Shown here: in pieces, positions 8,388-17,869 of the stretch
Position numbering within the stretch: position 1 is the first letter of the stretch
How the letters are laid out: every line of letters starts with the position of its first letter
From: Planktothrix agardhii NIES-204
GTDB taxonomy: Bacteria > Cyanobacteriota > Cyanobacteriia > Cyanobacteriales > Microcoleaceae
DNA length: 64,000 nt
Assembly (NCBI GenBank): GCA_003609755.1
Contig: AP017991.1
Span: 4,575,001 to 4,639,000, forward strand
Direction: 5' to 3'
The notes under the pieces: model-generated
What the model saw: only the letters and a program-made list of their open reading frames with translations
Database searches by the model: none
What the model was told of the DNA's origin: nothing
Program-made: the position numbers and the translations under genes

Positions 8388-9359
8388 TTAACTTAATAAT
8401 TTTAATTTTCTTAAAACTCGTTTTAAGAGATTGGGTTGAGAATTCGGGTAGGGCGATACGGGTGGGGTTGTAAATACAGGACGTTTTTCGGGTTCATGTA
8501 AATAGCGATAATACAAAAACAAATCTCGATAAGGGAAATCCAAATTTTCTCCTGAACAAACCCTGGTCATCATATTGGGCTGAACACCAATATAATGTAA
8601 ATAGGTGAGTTGATTCCCTTTATCATAGAGAATATGTTCCTTTTCCTGAAAGTGTTTAGAGGTTGCACTGCACCCTGTCTTTTCAGTATCCGGTAGGCTA
8701 TAAGCAAAATTATAACTGGGAATGCCTGAGCGCATCACCATGTAGTTAATTAAAGGTTGTTCTCCGGCTCCTTCATAGAGGATTTCTGATTCTCCTGCTT
8801 GTAAATAGCCAATTAACTGATTTCTCACTTCAGCCGAGAATACTCCTTTTTTAGAACCATAAAACCCCGAACAAAAAATTTCAGAATCAATACGTTTTTT
8901 GTCAAAGACTTGGAGCAGTTTAGGCGATTTAAGGTTATAAACTTTGGTTGGATCAAAGAATTGGAAATCATAAACGATCCAATCATAATGTTGTAATTTC
9001 TCAAAAACATGATCTAATGAGTTCATTACTAAGGTATCTGCATCCATGTAAATAAACTCATCAAAAGGGCCATCAAACGCACAAAACCGTCTATGGGCGC
9101 CATACAGTCGGTATTTACGGTTTAACCGTTGGGGTTGAGATTCTAGCATAAACTCATCCCACCGTTGAATTGATTCTAAATCATCATAAATAAAAACATT
9201 GGGACGGTGTTCAACTTCTGCTTTAACCCGTTCTAATCGATCATCAAAGGGAAACACACAAACGGGTGTTTCTGGGCCTAAAATGGCATCAATACTGTTG
9301 AGTAGCGCCAGCAGTTGGTCATAAACTACATCATTGCCAAGAGTACAAATTCCCTGCAT
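8388..9359 (-). CDS. GT-A/GT8-like nucleotide-sugar transferase, paralogue 3 of 3
   Basis: 323 residues. GICTLGNDVVYDQLLALLNSI begins the protein, DEFIYMDADTLVMNSLD is the D-x-D motif, and LTYLHYIGVQPNM lies in the C-terminal part. It is closest to paralogue 1 (6445-7467): both share the VCV-PFDDRLERVKAE block after about 40 residues. This points to tandem duplication followed by divergence. It is first of the three in transcription order, 63 bp downstream of the GT10-like gene. Confidence 0.75.
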   Translation of the reverse strand: MQGICTLGNDVVYDQLLALLNSIDAILGPETPVCVFPFDDRLERVKAEVEHRPNVFIYDDLESIQRWDEFMLESQPQRLNRKYRLYGAHRRFCAFDGPFDEFIYMDADTLVMNSLDHVFEKLQHYDWIVYDFQFFDPTKVYNLKSPKLLQVFDKKRIDSEIFCSGFYGSKKGVFSAEVRNQLIGYLQAGESEILYEGAGEQPLINYMVMRSGIPSYNFAYSLPDTEKTGCSATSKHFQEKEHILYDKGNQLTYLHYIGVQPNMMTRVCSGENLDFPYRDLFLYYRYLHEPEKRPVFTTPPVSPYPNSQPNLLKRVLRKLKLLS

Positions 9360-9422
9360 ACTGACTCCTCTGTTTCTATAGCGTGTTTAGATGGTGCAGC
9401 CGAGCATTCAAGATTGAGCAAA

Positions 9423-10388
9423 TTAGAGACTAGAATTCTCAGCAAACTCAGATAACCAATTCAATAAATTCAGTTTGTGTAAAATAATCTGTCGAGCTTC
9501 TGCGATCGCCGCTTTTGCTTCAAACCAAGCATCAGGACTGCTAATAACCTCCTGAATATAGGATATTCCTTTTTCATCTAAACTCGGTAATCTTAAGAAA
9601 CTGCCTGGAGGCAATAATCGATCTGCTGCTGGCCCTCCATAATAAATCGGGAGACACCAAGCGAGTAAAGAATCCCAAAGTTTTTCAGTAACATACCAAT
9701 CATTATCGGCATAATTTTCAATCGCTAAATTGTAAGAATAAGGAGCCATTCCATACCATTTATTTTTTAATTCTCCCGATGCTTTCACCCAAGTCGGTAA
9801 TCCCCGACCATAAAAATCGATTTGCCCATTTTGAGCTTGTAACGCTTGCAAAAAATCTAATCGTTTCCGATGATTAGCCGTGCGATTAATTCCTGATGTA
9901 ATCCAACTACAAGCTTTCACTTTTTCAGGAGGATTCATTTCATTTAACTCTCGAAAGGAGTTGGAATGATACCAAATCGCAGGCATATAATCGGGTGTTG
10001 GAGCTAAATCATCAGGGCCAGAAATGTAACCACAATACTGTTTCGCTTTTTCATAATTAGTTTGATTAATTTCTACAATTTCTGCTAAGGGGGGTTCTCG
10101 CAATAAATAAATCATCCGGTCTTTGGGAACTCCTCTAAACTTTTCCTGAATATCGGGTTCAGGAGGTTGGGGTTTGAGGGTTTGTTTTAAGCGTTCTTTC
10201 CATGATAATTTTTTAGGAGGTTTAAAAAAATCAAATTGATAAAGTAACAGAAAATCCGGCTGAGGATGATTCGCTTGAATCCTAATATTACCCCACTTGC
10301 CAAAATGATAAGGCGTTTGTTGACAAAGCCAATCACTTTGGTTTACCCCTGGATAGCTGGTGATCATGCCTACAATTTTTTCAGTCAT
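9423..10388 (-). CDS. GT10-family (alpha-1,3/4-fucosyltransferase-like) glycosyltransferase
   Basis: 321 residues. The C-terminal half has the GT10 signature block: YNLAIENYADNDWYVTEK, then LWDSLLAWCLPIYYGG and PPGSFLRLPSLDE. In the family these bind GDP-fucose and place fucose on GlcNAc-type acceptors. The N-terminal acceptor half is variable as expected. There is no signal peptide, so it is cytoplasmic and acts before export. It lies 18 bp downstream of a GT4 gene and upstream of the three GT-A-like paralogues. The specific donor is an inference from the family. Confidence 0.78.
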   Translation of the reverse strand: MTEKIVGMITSYPGVNQSDWLCQQTPYHFGKWGNIRIQANHPQPDFLLLYQFDFFKPPKKLSWKERLKQTLKPQPPEPDIQEKFRGVPKDRMIYLLREPPLAEIVEINQTNYEKAKQYCGYISGPDDLAPTPDYMPAIWYHSNSFRELNEMNPPEKVKACSWITSGINRTANHRKRLDFLQALQAQNGQIDFYGRGLPTWVKASGELKNKWYGMAPYSYNLAIENYADNDWYVTEKLWDSLLAWCLPIYYGGPAADRLLPPGSFLRLPSLDEKGISYIQEVISSPDAWFEAKAAIAEARQIILHKLNLLNWLSEFAENSSL

Positions 10389-10406
10389 CGGTTTATCCTA
10401 ATCTAA

Positions 10407-11615
10407 TTACAAGGCAACGGTGGGACGCATCGGTTCTGGAACGTGAGCTAAAATTTTAGAAATCCGATTTTCCCAAGAAAACTGACGAGCAAATTCTATA
10501 TTTTCTGTATATCCCTCTAGTTGGCGTGGATATTTTTCCAAAACTTGCTCAAGACATTGAGCGAATAAATGGGGCTGATCCGGTTCACACCAACCTGATT
10601 TGATATTAGCAGATTTAAACTCCATCAAAGGGGGAATTTCGGTCGATATGATAGGAGTTCCTGATGCTAAATAATCAAAAAATTTCAGGGGAGAGGTAAA
10701 TGTCGCGGCTTGAGTTAAGCAATGGGGATGAGCTAGAATATCCGCCGCTTGTAATAAACTAGCGAGTTGATTTTGAGGCAGAAATCCTAAAAATTCAACG
10801 TTATCGACCTGTTTTTCTTGCGCTTGGGTTTGATAAGCTTTGACCTGGGATGGATCACCACCTGCAAAAACAAACTGAATTTTAGGTAAGGTTTTAGCCA
10901 CATCTATCAATAGATCAATACCTTTAAAAGAATATAATCCTCCTGAATAAACTACTAAATACTGTCGCTGATTGTGTATAAGTTTTTCTCGCCATTTTTG
11001 GGCATCTTCAGGTTGCCGAAATAGAAAAAAATCATTACAACCGTTGTGGAGGGTAATCACTTTTTCGGGAGGCATTCCATTATTAATAATGCTGTCTCTC
11101 ACGGTATCAGCAATGGTAACAGTAATAGTTAATAAAGGACTATTGACTATTTCAGGTTCAAATTTCCATTTTTCATGATGATGCTGTTCATAAATGGCGG
11201 GAATGCCAGAACGAATAGCTAATTTGGCAAAGCTCCAATCACGAGTATGGACAATTTTTGCAACAGGCTTAATAAAGGCCGGAAAATAATATTTAGAAAT
11301 AATTGTATTCGAGTGAGTCCATTTTCCGCCCCAAGGGCGATCAACAGGCCAGGGCCGAGGTAGGGGAGCCACTTTTAATTTATTTTGGACATTATAAGCT
11401 TGGACGATTTCTGCTTCTGGTGTTTGGGGTGAAAAGGGATGCAACAATTTCTGGGGATTAAAAGAAGTTATTGCTTTCTGAAGATAAACTAAGACCGTTG
11501 AGTAGCCTAAGTTAGCGGCTGCATTGGCAGAATTAACAACCTGTACCAAACTGGCTACATTTGTTTGTGGCAAAACATTCCGAGTGTAAAAAATATAATA
11601 TTTAGGGGGTGACAT
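10407..11615 (-). CDS. GT4-family glycosyltransferase
   Basis: 402 residues with a GT-B fold pattern. The acceptor half contains IVHTRDWSFAKLAIRSGIPAIYE; then come VVYSGGLYSFKGIDLLIDVA and FAGGDP, and in the donor half LEFLGFLP and SPLKFFDYLASGTPIIST, the E-x7-E-like region of GT4 retaining transferases. The donor sugar is not identifiable. It is transcribed after the ABC exporter gene (32-bp gap) and before the GT10-like gene (18 bp), in line with assembly of one exported glycan or glycolipid. Confidence 0.82.
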   Translation of the reverse strand: MSPPKYYIFYTRNVLPQTNVASLVQVVNSANAAANLGYSTVLVYLQKAITSFNPQKLLHPFSPQTPEAEIVQAYNVQNKLKVAPLPRPWPVDRPWGGKWTHSNTIISKYYFPAFIKPVAKIVHTRDWSFAKLAIRSGIPAIYEQHHHEKWKFEPEIVNSPLLTITVTIADTVRDSIINNGMPPEKVITLHNGCNDFFLFRQPEDAQKWREKLIHNQRQYLVVYSGGLYSFKGIDLLIDVAKTLPKIQFVFAGGDPSQVKAYQTQAQEKQVDNVEFLGFLPQNQLASLLQAADILAHPHCLTQAATFTSPLKFFDYLASGTPIISTEIPPLMEFKSANIKSGWCEPDQPHLFAQCLEQVLEKYPRQLEGYTENIEFARQFSWENRISKILAHVPEPMRPTVAL

Positions 11616-11647
11616 AAAATTTATACCTCTGAGTCTATATTGTAGCG

Positions 11648-13657
11648 TTAGGTTTTGCTATTCAAGCGAATTTTTACACTTTGTTCAATAAATTCCAGGC
11701 TATCTAGGATATAAGTTGCTGAACGATAGGACTCATTGAGAAGTTCCTGCCGTTCTTCAGGATCATCGACTAACTCATCTGCAAGTAACTGCAAAAAACC
11801 CATCATGGGGTTGAGACGACTACGGACATCATAGGAACTGCGAATAATGGCTCGATCTCGTGCTGCTTCATCGGCAAATTGTAGGGTGTATAGTTGAGCA
11901 TATTTTTCGCCTTTGGCCAGCAGTTGATCATGGGTTCCCACCTCTGCCACACACCCTTGGTCTAAAACGGCAATTTGATCTGCTTTTTGAATCGTAGATA
12001 AACGGTGGGCAATCACAACTGTTGTGCGATCACGACTGAGTTTTTCAATAGCTTCTTGAACTAATCTTTCTGAAACAGTATCTAAAGCACTGGTAGCTTC
12101 ATCTAAAATCAGAATATCAGGATTTTGTAAGATAGCTCTAGCAATAGAAATGCGTTGACGTTGACCACCGGATAGTAATACACCCCGATCACCAATGGGG
12201 GTCATAAACCCTTCGGGTAAATTGACAATAAATTCCTCGGCATTTGCCTGCTGGGCGGCAAGAATAATTTCTTCATCGGTAACATTGGGTCTGGCATAGG
12301 CGATATTATCTCGAACTGAGGCATTAAACAAGAATGTATCTTGACTAACAATACCCATTGATTTTCGTAGGTTTTGTAAGTCAAAATCGCGTAAATCACA
12401 ACCATCGAGTTGAATACAACCCTCGACTGGATCATAAAATCGAGGCAGAAGATCTGCTAAAGTAGACTTTCCCGCCCCGGAACCTCCTACTAATGCTAAC
12501 GTTGTCCCACACGGAACATATAAATCGATATCCTGAAGGGCAAGTTTGTTATGACCAGGATAGGAAAAAGAAATGTGATCAAAATGAATCCCTTCTTGAA
12601 GTCCTGTAAACGGCATGGAACCGGACTTCATAATCGGTTTATTATCCCGTTTTAAAAACTCGCCGATAATGTTAATCGCGGCTATCCGTTGAGCTAAGTT
12701 ACTACGAGCATTATTCAATTGAGAAATCAGGGGTAAAGTGCGGAATAAGATAAATAGATAGGTGAGTAAAATGGTAGATAATGCTGTGATTTGATCTTGG
12801 GATAAAAAGAATTTTCCGATTACAATCAGCACTAATAACACCAGCATATTCACCACTTCATTGATGGGTGCAATTGCTGCGGTTGCCATTTGAGCTTTAT
12901 AATCTGCCTTTTCTCGTTCTCGAATTAAATGTTTAAGCTGCTCATATTCGGATTTTTCATTAGCAGTGGCTTTGACTAAGCGAATTCCATTCAGGACTTC
13001 CATCTGCTTAATGGAATAATTTCGAGATATTTTTGACAGTAAATTTCCTGATAGTCTAGATTTAGAAATAATATATTGATTTAATAAAGTGACGATAAAC
13101 AGCAAGACGGCTGTTGCTAATGTCAGTTGCCAAGAAATGGACAGGAGAATGATCACAAAGACAAAAATGGTTATGGATGTGGTAAACATTCCCACATAAA
13201 TACTAATAGCACTGGAAGCCCGGCCAATTTCTCCTCCTAATTGGTTAATTAAATCACCAACTTTTGTTTTTGCATAGAAATCTAAATCCACATCCAACAG
13301 TAACTTTAATCCCGCTTCTCTCATGTCAGATGTTAAGGCGCGACTGAGAGAACTGGAAACTAAGCTACTCCAATAGGTTGTTAAATTTTTTAAAATTAAC
13401 GCTAATAAGATTGCCCCTGCCATTAACCCCAAGCGATAGGATTCTGGAACATCACTAAAGGGTATTAATATCTTTTGGATTAAGGGCGGAGCACCCTTCA
13501 TTTCCATTTCTTGGCCTAGTAAATTTAAGACAACAGGAACAATTAAGGTGGTACTGACCCCACTAAAAATTGCTCCAGAGAAACCTAACACAATTGTCAA
13601 GATAATCCTAATCGGATATTGCCGTGCATATTTGACTAAATAGTTTTGATTAAGCAT
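11648..13657 (-). CDS. ABC exporter (permease-ATPase fusion) with C-terminal HisKA-like tail
   Basis: 669 residues. An N-terminal six-helix type-I exporter domain (about 15-330) is followed by the ATPase with GGSGAGKS (Walker A), LSGGQRQ (signature), ILILDEATS (Walker B) and IAHRLST (H-loop). It resembles HepA/MsbA-like exporters that flip lipid-linked glycans, and lies between two GT4 genes, so it probably exports this locus' product. Unusually, residues 607-669 form an extra domain resembling a histidine-kinase dimerisation hairpin (SYDVRSRLNPMMGFLQLL, then DDPEERQELL). The position of the phospho-acceptor His is Tyr609. The exporter call is firm; the substrate and tail function are inference. 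Confidence 0.9.
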   Translation of the reverse strand: MLNQNYLVKYARQYPIRIILTIVLGFSGAIFSGVSTTLIVPVVLNLLGQEMEMKGAPPLIQKILIPFSDVPESYRLGLMAGAILLALILKNLTTYWSSLVSSSLSRALTSDMREAGLKLLLDVDLDFYAKTKVGDLINQLGGEIGRASSAISIYVGMFTTSITIFVFVIILLSISWQLTLATAVLLFIVTLLNQYIISKSRLSGNLLSKISRNYSIKQMEVLNGIRLVKATANEKSEYEQLKHLIREREKADYKAQMATAAIAPINEVVNMLVLLVLIVIGKFFLSQDQITALSTILLTYLFILFRTLPLISQLNNARSNLAQRIAAINIIGEFLKRDNKPIMKSGSMPFTGLQEGIHFDHISFSYPGHNKLALQDIDLYVPCGTTLALVGGSGAGKSTLADLLPRFYDPVEGCIQLDGCDLRDFDLQNLRKSMGIVSQDTFLFNASVRDNIAYARPNVTDEEIILAAQQANAEEFIVNLPEGFMTPIGDRGVLLSGGQRQRISIARAILQNPDILILDEATSALDTVSERLVQEAIEKLSRDRTTVVIAHRLSTIQKADQIAVLDQGCVAEVGTHDQLLAKGEKYAQLYTLQFADEAARDRAIIRSSYDVRSRLNPMMGFLQLLADELVDDPEERQELLNESYRSATYILDSLEFIEQSVKIRLNSKT

Positions 13658-13733
13658 ACTAACGTTTAATAATTTATTGCCTGATAGCCAGGGAATTTAT
13701 TTTACTCTATCCCATCGAGTCTTGACTAAAATT

Positions 13734-14909
13734 CTAACGCAGTTTATTAATAACCTCCTCTAAAATGATCGCCATTGCATCTATACTATAGTTCTCAATA
13801 CATCGTTGGCGAGCTTGCAAACCTTTAGCTTGTGCATCTCCAAAATTATTGAAAATCTCCGTTAGGGTTTGAGCAATTTGTTCGGGTGAACCCGACTCAA
13901 CTAAATATCCTGTTTCACCCAGAATTTCTGGAATATCTCCCACTTTGGTTGCCAGAATCGGTTTTGCCATAGCCATACCATCGGTTAGCTTCAGAGGAAA
14001 TTGAGCTTGCGCTGCGGGAACATCTCGTTGAGGAACCACAACAACATGGGCTGCGGCAACGACTTCAGGCATCATTATAGCTGGAGTTTTTGGTAACTGA
14101 ATAATCCACTTCCCCCATCTTTGGATTAATTGATCGTCATACTCATCATAGGGGCTTCCTCCCACAATTACTAATTTAATATCGTCTTGATTGAGTTGTT
14201 CTAAGGCAATTAGAATATCTTCTAATCCTTTATAGGGTCGTGGAGCTCCAGGAAACATTAAAATTCGATATCCCTTTAACCCATAACGCAGGCGACTTGC
14301 TTCTGGATCATAACGCTGGGGATCAAATAATGTGGTATCTTTTCCATTGGGTAAATAAATTCCTCCAAAGCGTTGCTTTAAAAATTCAGTATGAAGGGTG
14401 ACACAATTGGCTTGAGAAACCAACCGTTCTATCCATTTTAGATAAAGGGGATAGTCGGGTTGTCTTAAAGAACCATCAGATTTGAGAATATCTCTTCCCA
14501 ATTGTTTGAGGGAAGGTTTGTATTGGTATTGTTCTCCCCCATACCAGCTTAATTCCCAATCATCTATGTCCAAAATTACAGGACGATGGGTTTGTGTTCT
14601 TTTTAGGAGAGAGACCCCAAGGCTTGTTGGTTTGAGTTTATAAGCATAGATGATGTCCCCATTAATCTGCTGCAAAAGTTCTTGAGCCGACTTCAGAAAT
14701 TGAGGATAGTAGTTTTGTTTCACCACTGAAACAATCGGAATATCTTTACTAAGGGTTAAGGGTTCATCTGTTGCTTGAATAAAGCCGACCATTTCGACTT
14801 CACAGTTAATTGTCTTCAGGGCTTGAGCTAGTAAAAAGGGTCGGACGGCTCCTCCCCACCTTCCGGCTCCACTACTGGATAGATCGCCAACAACAATTGA
14901 AACTTTCAT
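13734..14909 (-). CDS. GT4-family glycosyltransferase
   Basis: 391 residues. The N-terminus SSSGAGRWGGAVRPFLLA is a Gly-rich loop typical of GT-B acceptor domains. ILMFPGAPRPYKGLEDI and the donor-side block FPLKLTDGMAMAKPILATK, followed by GDIPEILGETGYLVE, are GT4 hallmarks. It is the first gene of the minus-strand glycan run that continues into the ABC exporter after a 76-bp gap. It could start or extend the glycan; donor and acceptor are not readable. A CAGTTATC-type repeat lies just upstream. Confidence 0.83.
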   Translation of the reverse strand: MKVSIVVGDLSSSGAGRWGGAVRPFLLAQALKTINCEVEMVGFIQATDEPLTLSKDIPIVSVVKQNYYPQFLKSAQELLQQINGDIIYAYKLKPTSLGVSLLKRTQTHRPVILDIDDWELSWYGGEQYQYKPSLKQLGRDILKSDGSLRQPDYPLYLKWIERLVSQANCVTLHTEFLKQRFGGIYLPNGKDTTLFDPQRYDPEASRLRYGLKGYRILMFPGAPRPYKGLEDILIALEQLNQDDIKLVIVGGSPYDEYDDQLIQRWGKWIIQLPKTPAIMMPEVVAAAHVVVVPQRDVPAAQAQFPLKLTDGMAMAKPILATKVGDIPEILGETGYLVESGSPEQIAQTLTEIFNNFGDAQAKGLQARQRCIENYSIDAMAIILEEVINKLR

Positions 14910-14938
14910 AATATAATTTGCTAGTTTTTGGGTACAAT

Positions 14939-15010
14939 CAGTTATTAGTAATCAGTGTAAGAGTTAAGAGTTAACGGATAAACTGTCTACTATTCACTGC
15001 TTGACTGATT
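14939..15010. repeat. Degenerate CAGT/AATCAGT-type repeats in a divergent intergenic region
   Basis: Loosely repeated units such as CAGTTATTAGTAATCAGTG, AAGAGTTAAGAGTTAAC and TGACTGATTACTG fill the gap between two divergent genes. They belong to the same dispersed family seen after clpX and in the oxidase operon. Confidence 0.55.
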
Positions 15011-15022
15011 ACTGTTGTTTTT

Positions 15023-15496
15023 ATGACAACAACTTCTCTCCCTCAACCCTATACTCGCCTGAGTGAACTGTTACCCAGTCTAAAAGCGATCGCAATTCTT
15101 TGGATTGTCCTGTATCACATTTGGGCTTATACAAAAGGATATCTCAAATTTTCAGAAATCACGGAGATTTTTACCGGAAATGGTCTTAAAGGGTTGGCGG
15201 AAGGATTTCTTAATTTATTCTGTTCAATGGGAGAACATGGGGTGCATATTTTTCTAATTGCCAGTGGGTTTGGACTAGCAACATCTTGGTGGAGAAGTTA
15301 TCAAAAAACACCCAATAATTCTAATATTATAGCATTAATTCCCTTTTGGATAGGAATGAGTTTTATCTCCTTTTATTGGTTGCGCTTATTTTTGGTAGTA
15401 GCGATCGCCTGTTTTTTGGGAGGATTATTTGATATTGCTGGAAATTGGATAATAAAAAAGGGGTTAAAAAATAGTCTTTTTTCTTCTGCTAAATAA
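15023..15496 (+). pseudogene. Acyltransferase-3 (OafA/YrhL-like) gene with internal deletion
   Basis: 157 residues against roughly 350-400 for the family. The N-terminus is a good match to membrane acyltransferase 3: LKAIAILWIVLYHIW contains the catalytic His, and GVHIFLIASGFGLATS is the second conserved block. After WWRSYQKTPNN the sequence jumps to FWIGMSFISFYWLRLFLVV and a final hydrophobic segment typical of the C-terminal helix. The middle membrane helices are absent while the frame is kept. Such enzymes O-acetylate surface glycans, fitting the location. The product is probably inactive. Confidence 0.65.
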
Positions 15497-15511
15497 CCCC
15501 AAAACCTATAA

Positions 15512-16717
15512 TTACTTAACTTCCGTTACCCGCCAACTCAATTTTAAATTTAGCCAGAAATTCCAAAAAGTCACAATAGCGATCGCAATTACCTTGGCTA
15601 AATAGGCATTCATCCCAAACACATTAAACAGAATATTCACCAATAACACATTTAAAATCAACCCCGATAAACAAATTAAGTTAAACTTCAAAAATCGTTT
15701 AAACCGTTTTCCTGTGCCTTTTTGATGACTAGAAATATCTCCAAATGTCCAAAGATCATTCCAGATAAAATTATTAATAATTGCTACTTCTGCCGAGAAT
15801 ATAGCACTACGAGTTAAAGCTAAACCAACAACGGTATAGAGGAGATAAAACACTCCCATATCGACAAAAACGCCACTAAAACCCACAACTCCAAACCGCA
15901 AAAACCGCGTTACAGGCCATCTAGCTAAACGCAATTTAACTAAATGTTGTAAATATTCAATATATTGTTTCCAAGTGACTTTGCTTTCCCCTTCCAAGCG
16001 TTCTTGGAACACATAACCCACTTCTCCCACCCAACGAATTTGCCCCCGACCTAACACTTCAATTAAGATTTTATAACCAATAGGATCAAGAGTTCTTCCA
16101 GCAATTGCCTCCCTTCTCACCATAAAATAACCACTCATCGGATCAGACACTCTACCAATCACACCAGGTAAAATAATTAATCCTAAAACCTGCGCCCCTC
16201 TCGATAAAAAGCGCCTAATCACACTCCAATCACTAACGCCTCCCCCTTCAACATGGCGACTACCAACCGCTAAATCCGCACCCCGTTCTATTTCAGATAA
16301 AAGTTGTAATAAACTCTCTGGAGGATGTTGTAAATCCGCATCAATTACCCCTAAAATTTCCCCTCTTGCCACTTGCCAACCCCTAATCACCGCAGTTGAT
16401 AATCCCCGTTCTTCCTGACGTCGCATCACCCGCAATTGAAGAAATTCTGGGATTAACTCCGCCGCGAATTTCCAAGTTAAATCCGGGCTATCATCATCAA
16501 CAATAATTAACTCATATTCATTCGGAATTGCTCCGTCTAATAACTGAGTTAATTGTTGAACAATGGGTCTAACATTTTCGCTTTCTTTGTAAGTGGGAAT
16601 GATCAAGGATAATCTAATCGCAAACTCACTAATTTCCGTTAAAATATTGGCTTGTGTGGGAATCTGTAATAGCCCAGTTGGAACCGGAATTAAATTATTG
16701 ACTTCGGGAAAATTCAT
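15512..16717 (-). CDS. GT2 polyprenyl-phosphate mannosyltransferase-like with GtrA domain
   Basis: 401 residues. The catalytic part has SLIIPTYKESENVRPIV, IIVDDDSPD, a GVIDADLQHPPESL D-x-D block and AVGSRHVEGGGVSDWS, the pattern of dolichol/polyprenyl-phosphate mannose synthases. From about residue 275 four membrane helices form a GtrA-like domain (FLRFGVVGFSGVFVDMGVF to FWNFWLNLKLSW). Such fusions transfer a sugar to a polyprenyl carrier and help flip it for outer-surface glycosylation. It lies 30 bp downstream of a small conserved gene and convergent with the acyltransferase remnant. Confidence 0.88.
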   Translation of the reverse strand: MNFPEVNNLIPVPTGLLQIPTQANILTEISEFAIRLSLIIPTYKESENVRPIVQQLTQLLDGAIPNEYELIIVDDDSPDLTWKFAAELIPEFLQLRVMRRQEERGLSTAVIRGWQVARGEILGVIDADLQHPPESLLQLLSEIERGADLAVGSRHVEGGGVSDWSVIRRFLSRGAQVLGLIILPGVIGRVSDPMSGYFMVRREAIAGRTLDPIGYKILIEVLGRGQIRWVGEVGYVFQERLEGESKVTWKQYIEYLQHLVKLRLARWPVTRFLRFGVVGFSGVFVDMGVFYLLYTVVGLALTRSAIFSAEVAIINNFIWNDLWTFGDISSHQKGTGKRFKRFLKFNLICLSGLILNVLLVNILFNVFGMNAYLAKVIAIAIVTFWNFWLNLKLSWRVTEVK

Positions 16718-16747
16718 ATCGGGTTTGACCTCATTAATTGTTACTGT

Positions 16748-16957
16748 TTACATATCATTAAATCTAACACGACCCGTCTGAACATAATCAAATACTCGAT
16801 TAATTTGGTTACGTTCAGATTCGGTAATATCTTTATCAGATAAAATAGCCGACATTAATCTCAAATAATCAGCATGACCCAGTTGACCAGAATTGACAAT
16901 CCGATCCGTCACTTGACTAATTGAGATTTTAGAGCGAGTGGGAAGTGTCCACAACAT
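16748..16957 (-). CDS. Small conserved-looking protein, function unknown
   Basis: 69 residues, helical and soluble: SQVTDRIVNSGQLGHADYLR, then a Glu/Asn-rich helix and a final VFDYVQTGRVRFND. I recall similar short proteins in cyanobacterial genomes but no function. It is followed after 30 bp by the GT2-GtrA gene on the same strand, so co-transcription is likely. No zinc motif, signal peptide or membrane segment is visible. Confidence 0.6.
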   Translation of the reverse strand: MLWTLPTRSKISISQVTDRIVNSGQLGHADYLRLMSAILSDKDITESERNQINRVFDYVQTGRVRFNDM

Positions 16958-17088
16958 TTTAATCTTAACCTCTCTAATTTAACTATTGACTAATTTTGCG
17001 ATAAAATTTGCTAGACTAACGAATTAGGCTCCGCAAAGTCTTAACTATTCTAAACCCTAATCAACTCATTTGGTGGAGATTGCTTTTT

Positions 17089-17862
17089 ATGCAAATTGAA
17101 CGAATTCCAGTCCTCTGTGATAACTATATTTTTTTACTGCATGATCCTGATCGGAAAATTGCCGCCGTTGTTGACCCCGCAGAATCCGATCCCGTTTTAC
17201 AGCATTTACAGAGATTAGACGCCGAATTAGTGGCAATTTTTAACACTCACCATCATAGCGATCATGTTGGGGGAAATACTCAACTAATTAAAGAATATCC
17301 CCATCTTACCGTTTATGGAGGTGAAGAAGATCGAGGCAGAATCCCCGGTCAAATGGTATTTTTAAAACCAGGTGATCAAGTTCAATTCGGCGATCAAATC
17401 GGGCAGGTTTTATTTGTTCCCGGTCATACAAAAGCCCATATTGCCTATTATTTTCCGCCCCAATATCCCTATCAACCGGGGGATTTATTCTGCGGGGATA
17501 CCCTATTTGCCGGGGGCTGTGGCCGTTTATTTGAAGGTACTCCCCAACAAATGTTGATATCTTTAAATCAATTCCGAAATCTCCCAGAAACTACTAGGGT
17601 TTGGTGTGCCCACGAATATACTCTTAATAACCTAAAATTTGCCTTAACGGTTGATGCTGATAATCAAGATTTACAGGATCGTTTTCAAGAAGTTACGGTA
17701 GCCCGCAGTCAAAATCAAGCCACAATTCCCTCCAATATTGGCTTAGAAAAACGCACTAATCCTTTTTTGCGTTGGGATATTCCCAGTCTACAAATGGCGG
17801 TGAATAGCCATGATCCCGTTCAAACCTTTGCTCGTTTACGGGGAATGAAGGATCAATTTTAA
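17089..17862 (+). CDS. gloB: Hydroxyacylglutathione hydrolase (glyoxalase II)
   Basis: 257 residues, the family length. The metallo-beta-lactamase metal site [10 protein letters not shown] starts at about residue 53 and supplies His54, His56, Asp58 and His59. [19 protein letters not shown] and [13 protein letters not shown] give the remaining ligands and substrate loop, and the C-terminal ERKTNPFLR glutathione-binding motif is present as [10 protein letters not shown]. It splits S-lactoylglutathione to lactate and glutathione in methylglyoxal detoxification. A TTG lies in frame 9 bp upstream, but GGTGGAG at 17072-17078 fits the ATG at 17089. Confidence 0.95.
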   Translation: MQIERIPVLCDNYIFLLHDPDRKIAAVVDPAESDPVLQHLQRLDAELVAIFNTHHHSDHVGGNTQLIKEYPHLTVYGGEEDRGRIPGQMVFLKPGDQVQFGDQIGQVLFVPGHTKAHIAYYFPPQYPYQPGDLFCGDTLFAGGCGRLFEGTPQQMLISLNQFRNLPETTRVWCAHEYTLNNLKFALTVDADNQDLQDRFQEVTVARSQNQATIPSNIGLEKRTNPFLRWDIPSLQMAVNSHDPVQTFARLRGMKDQF

Positions 17863-17869
17863 GGTTAAA

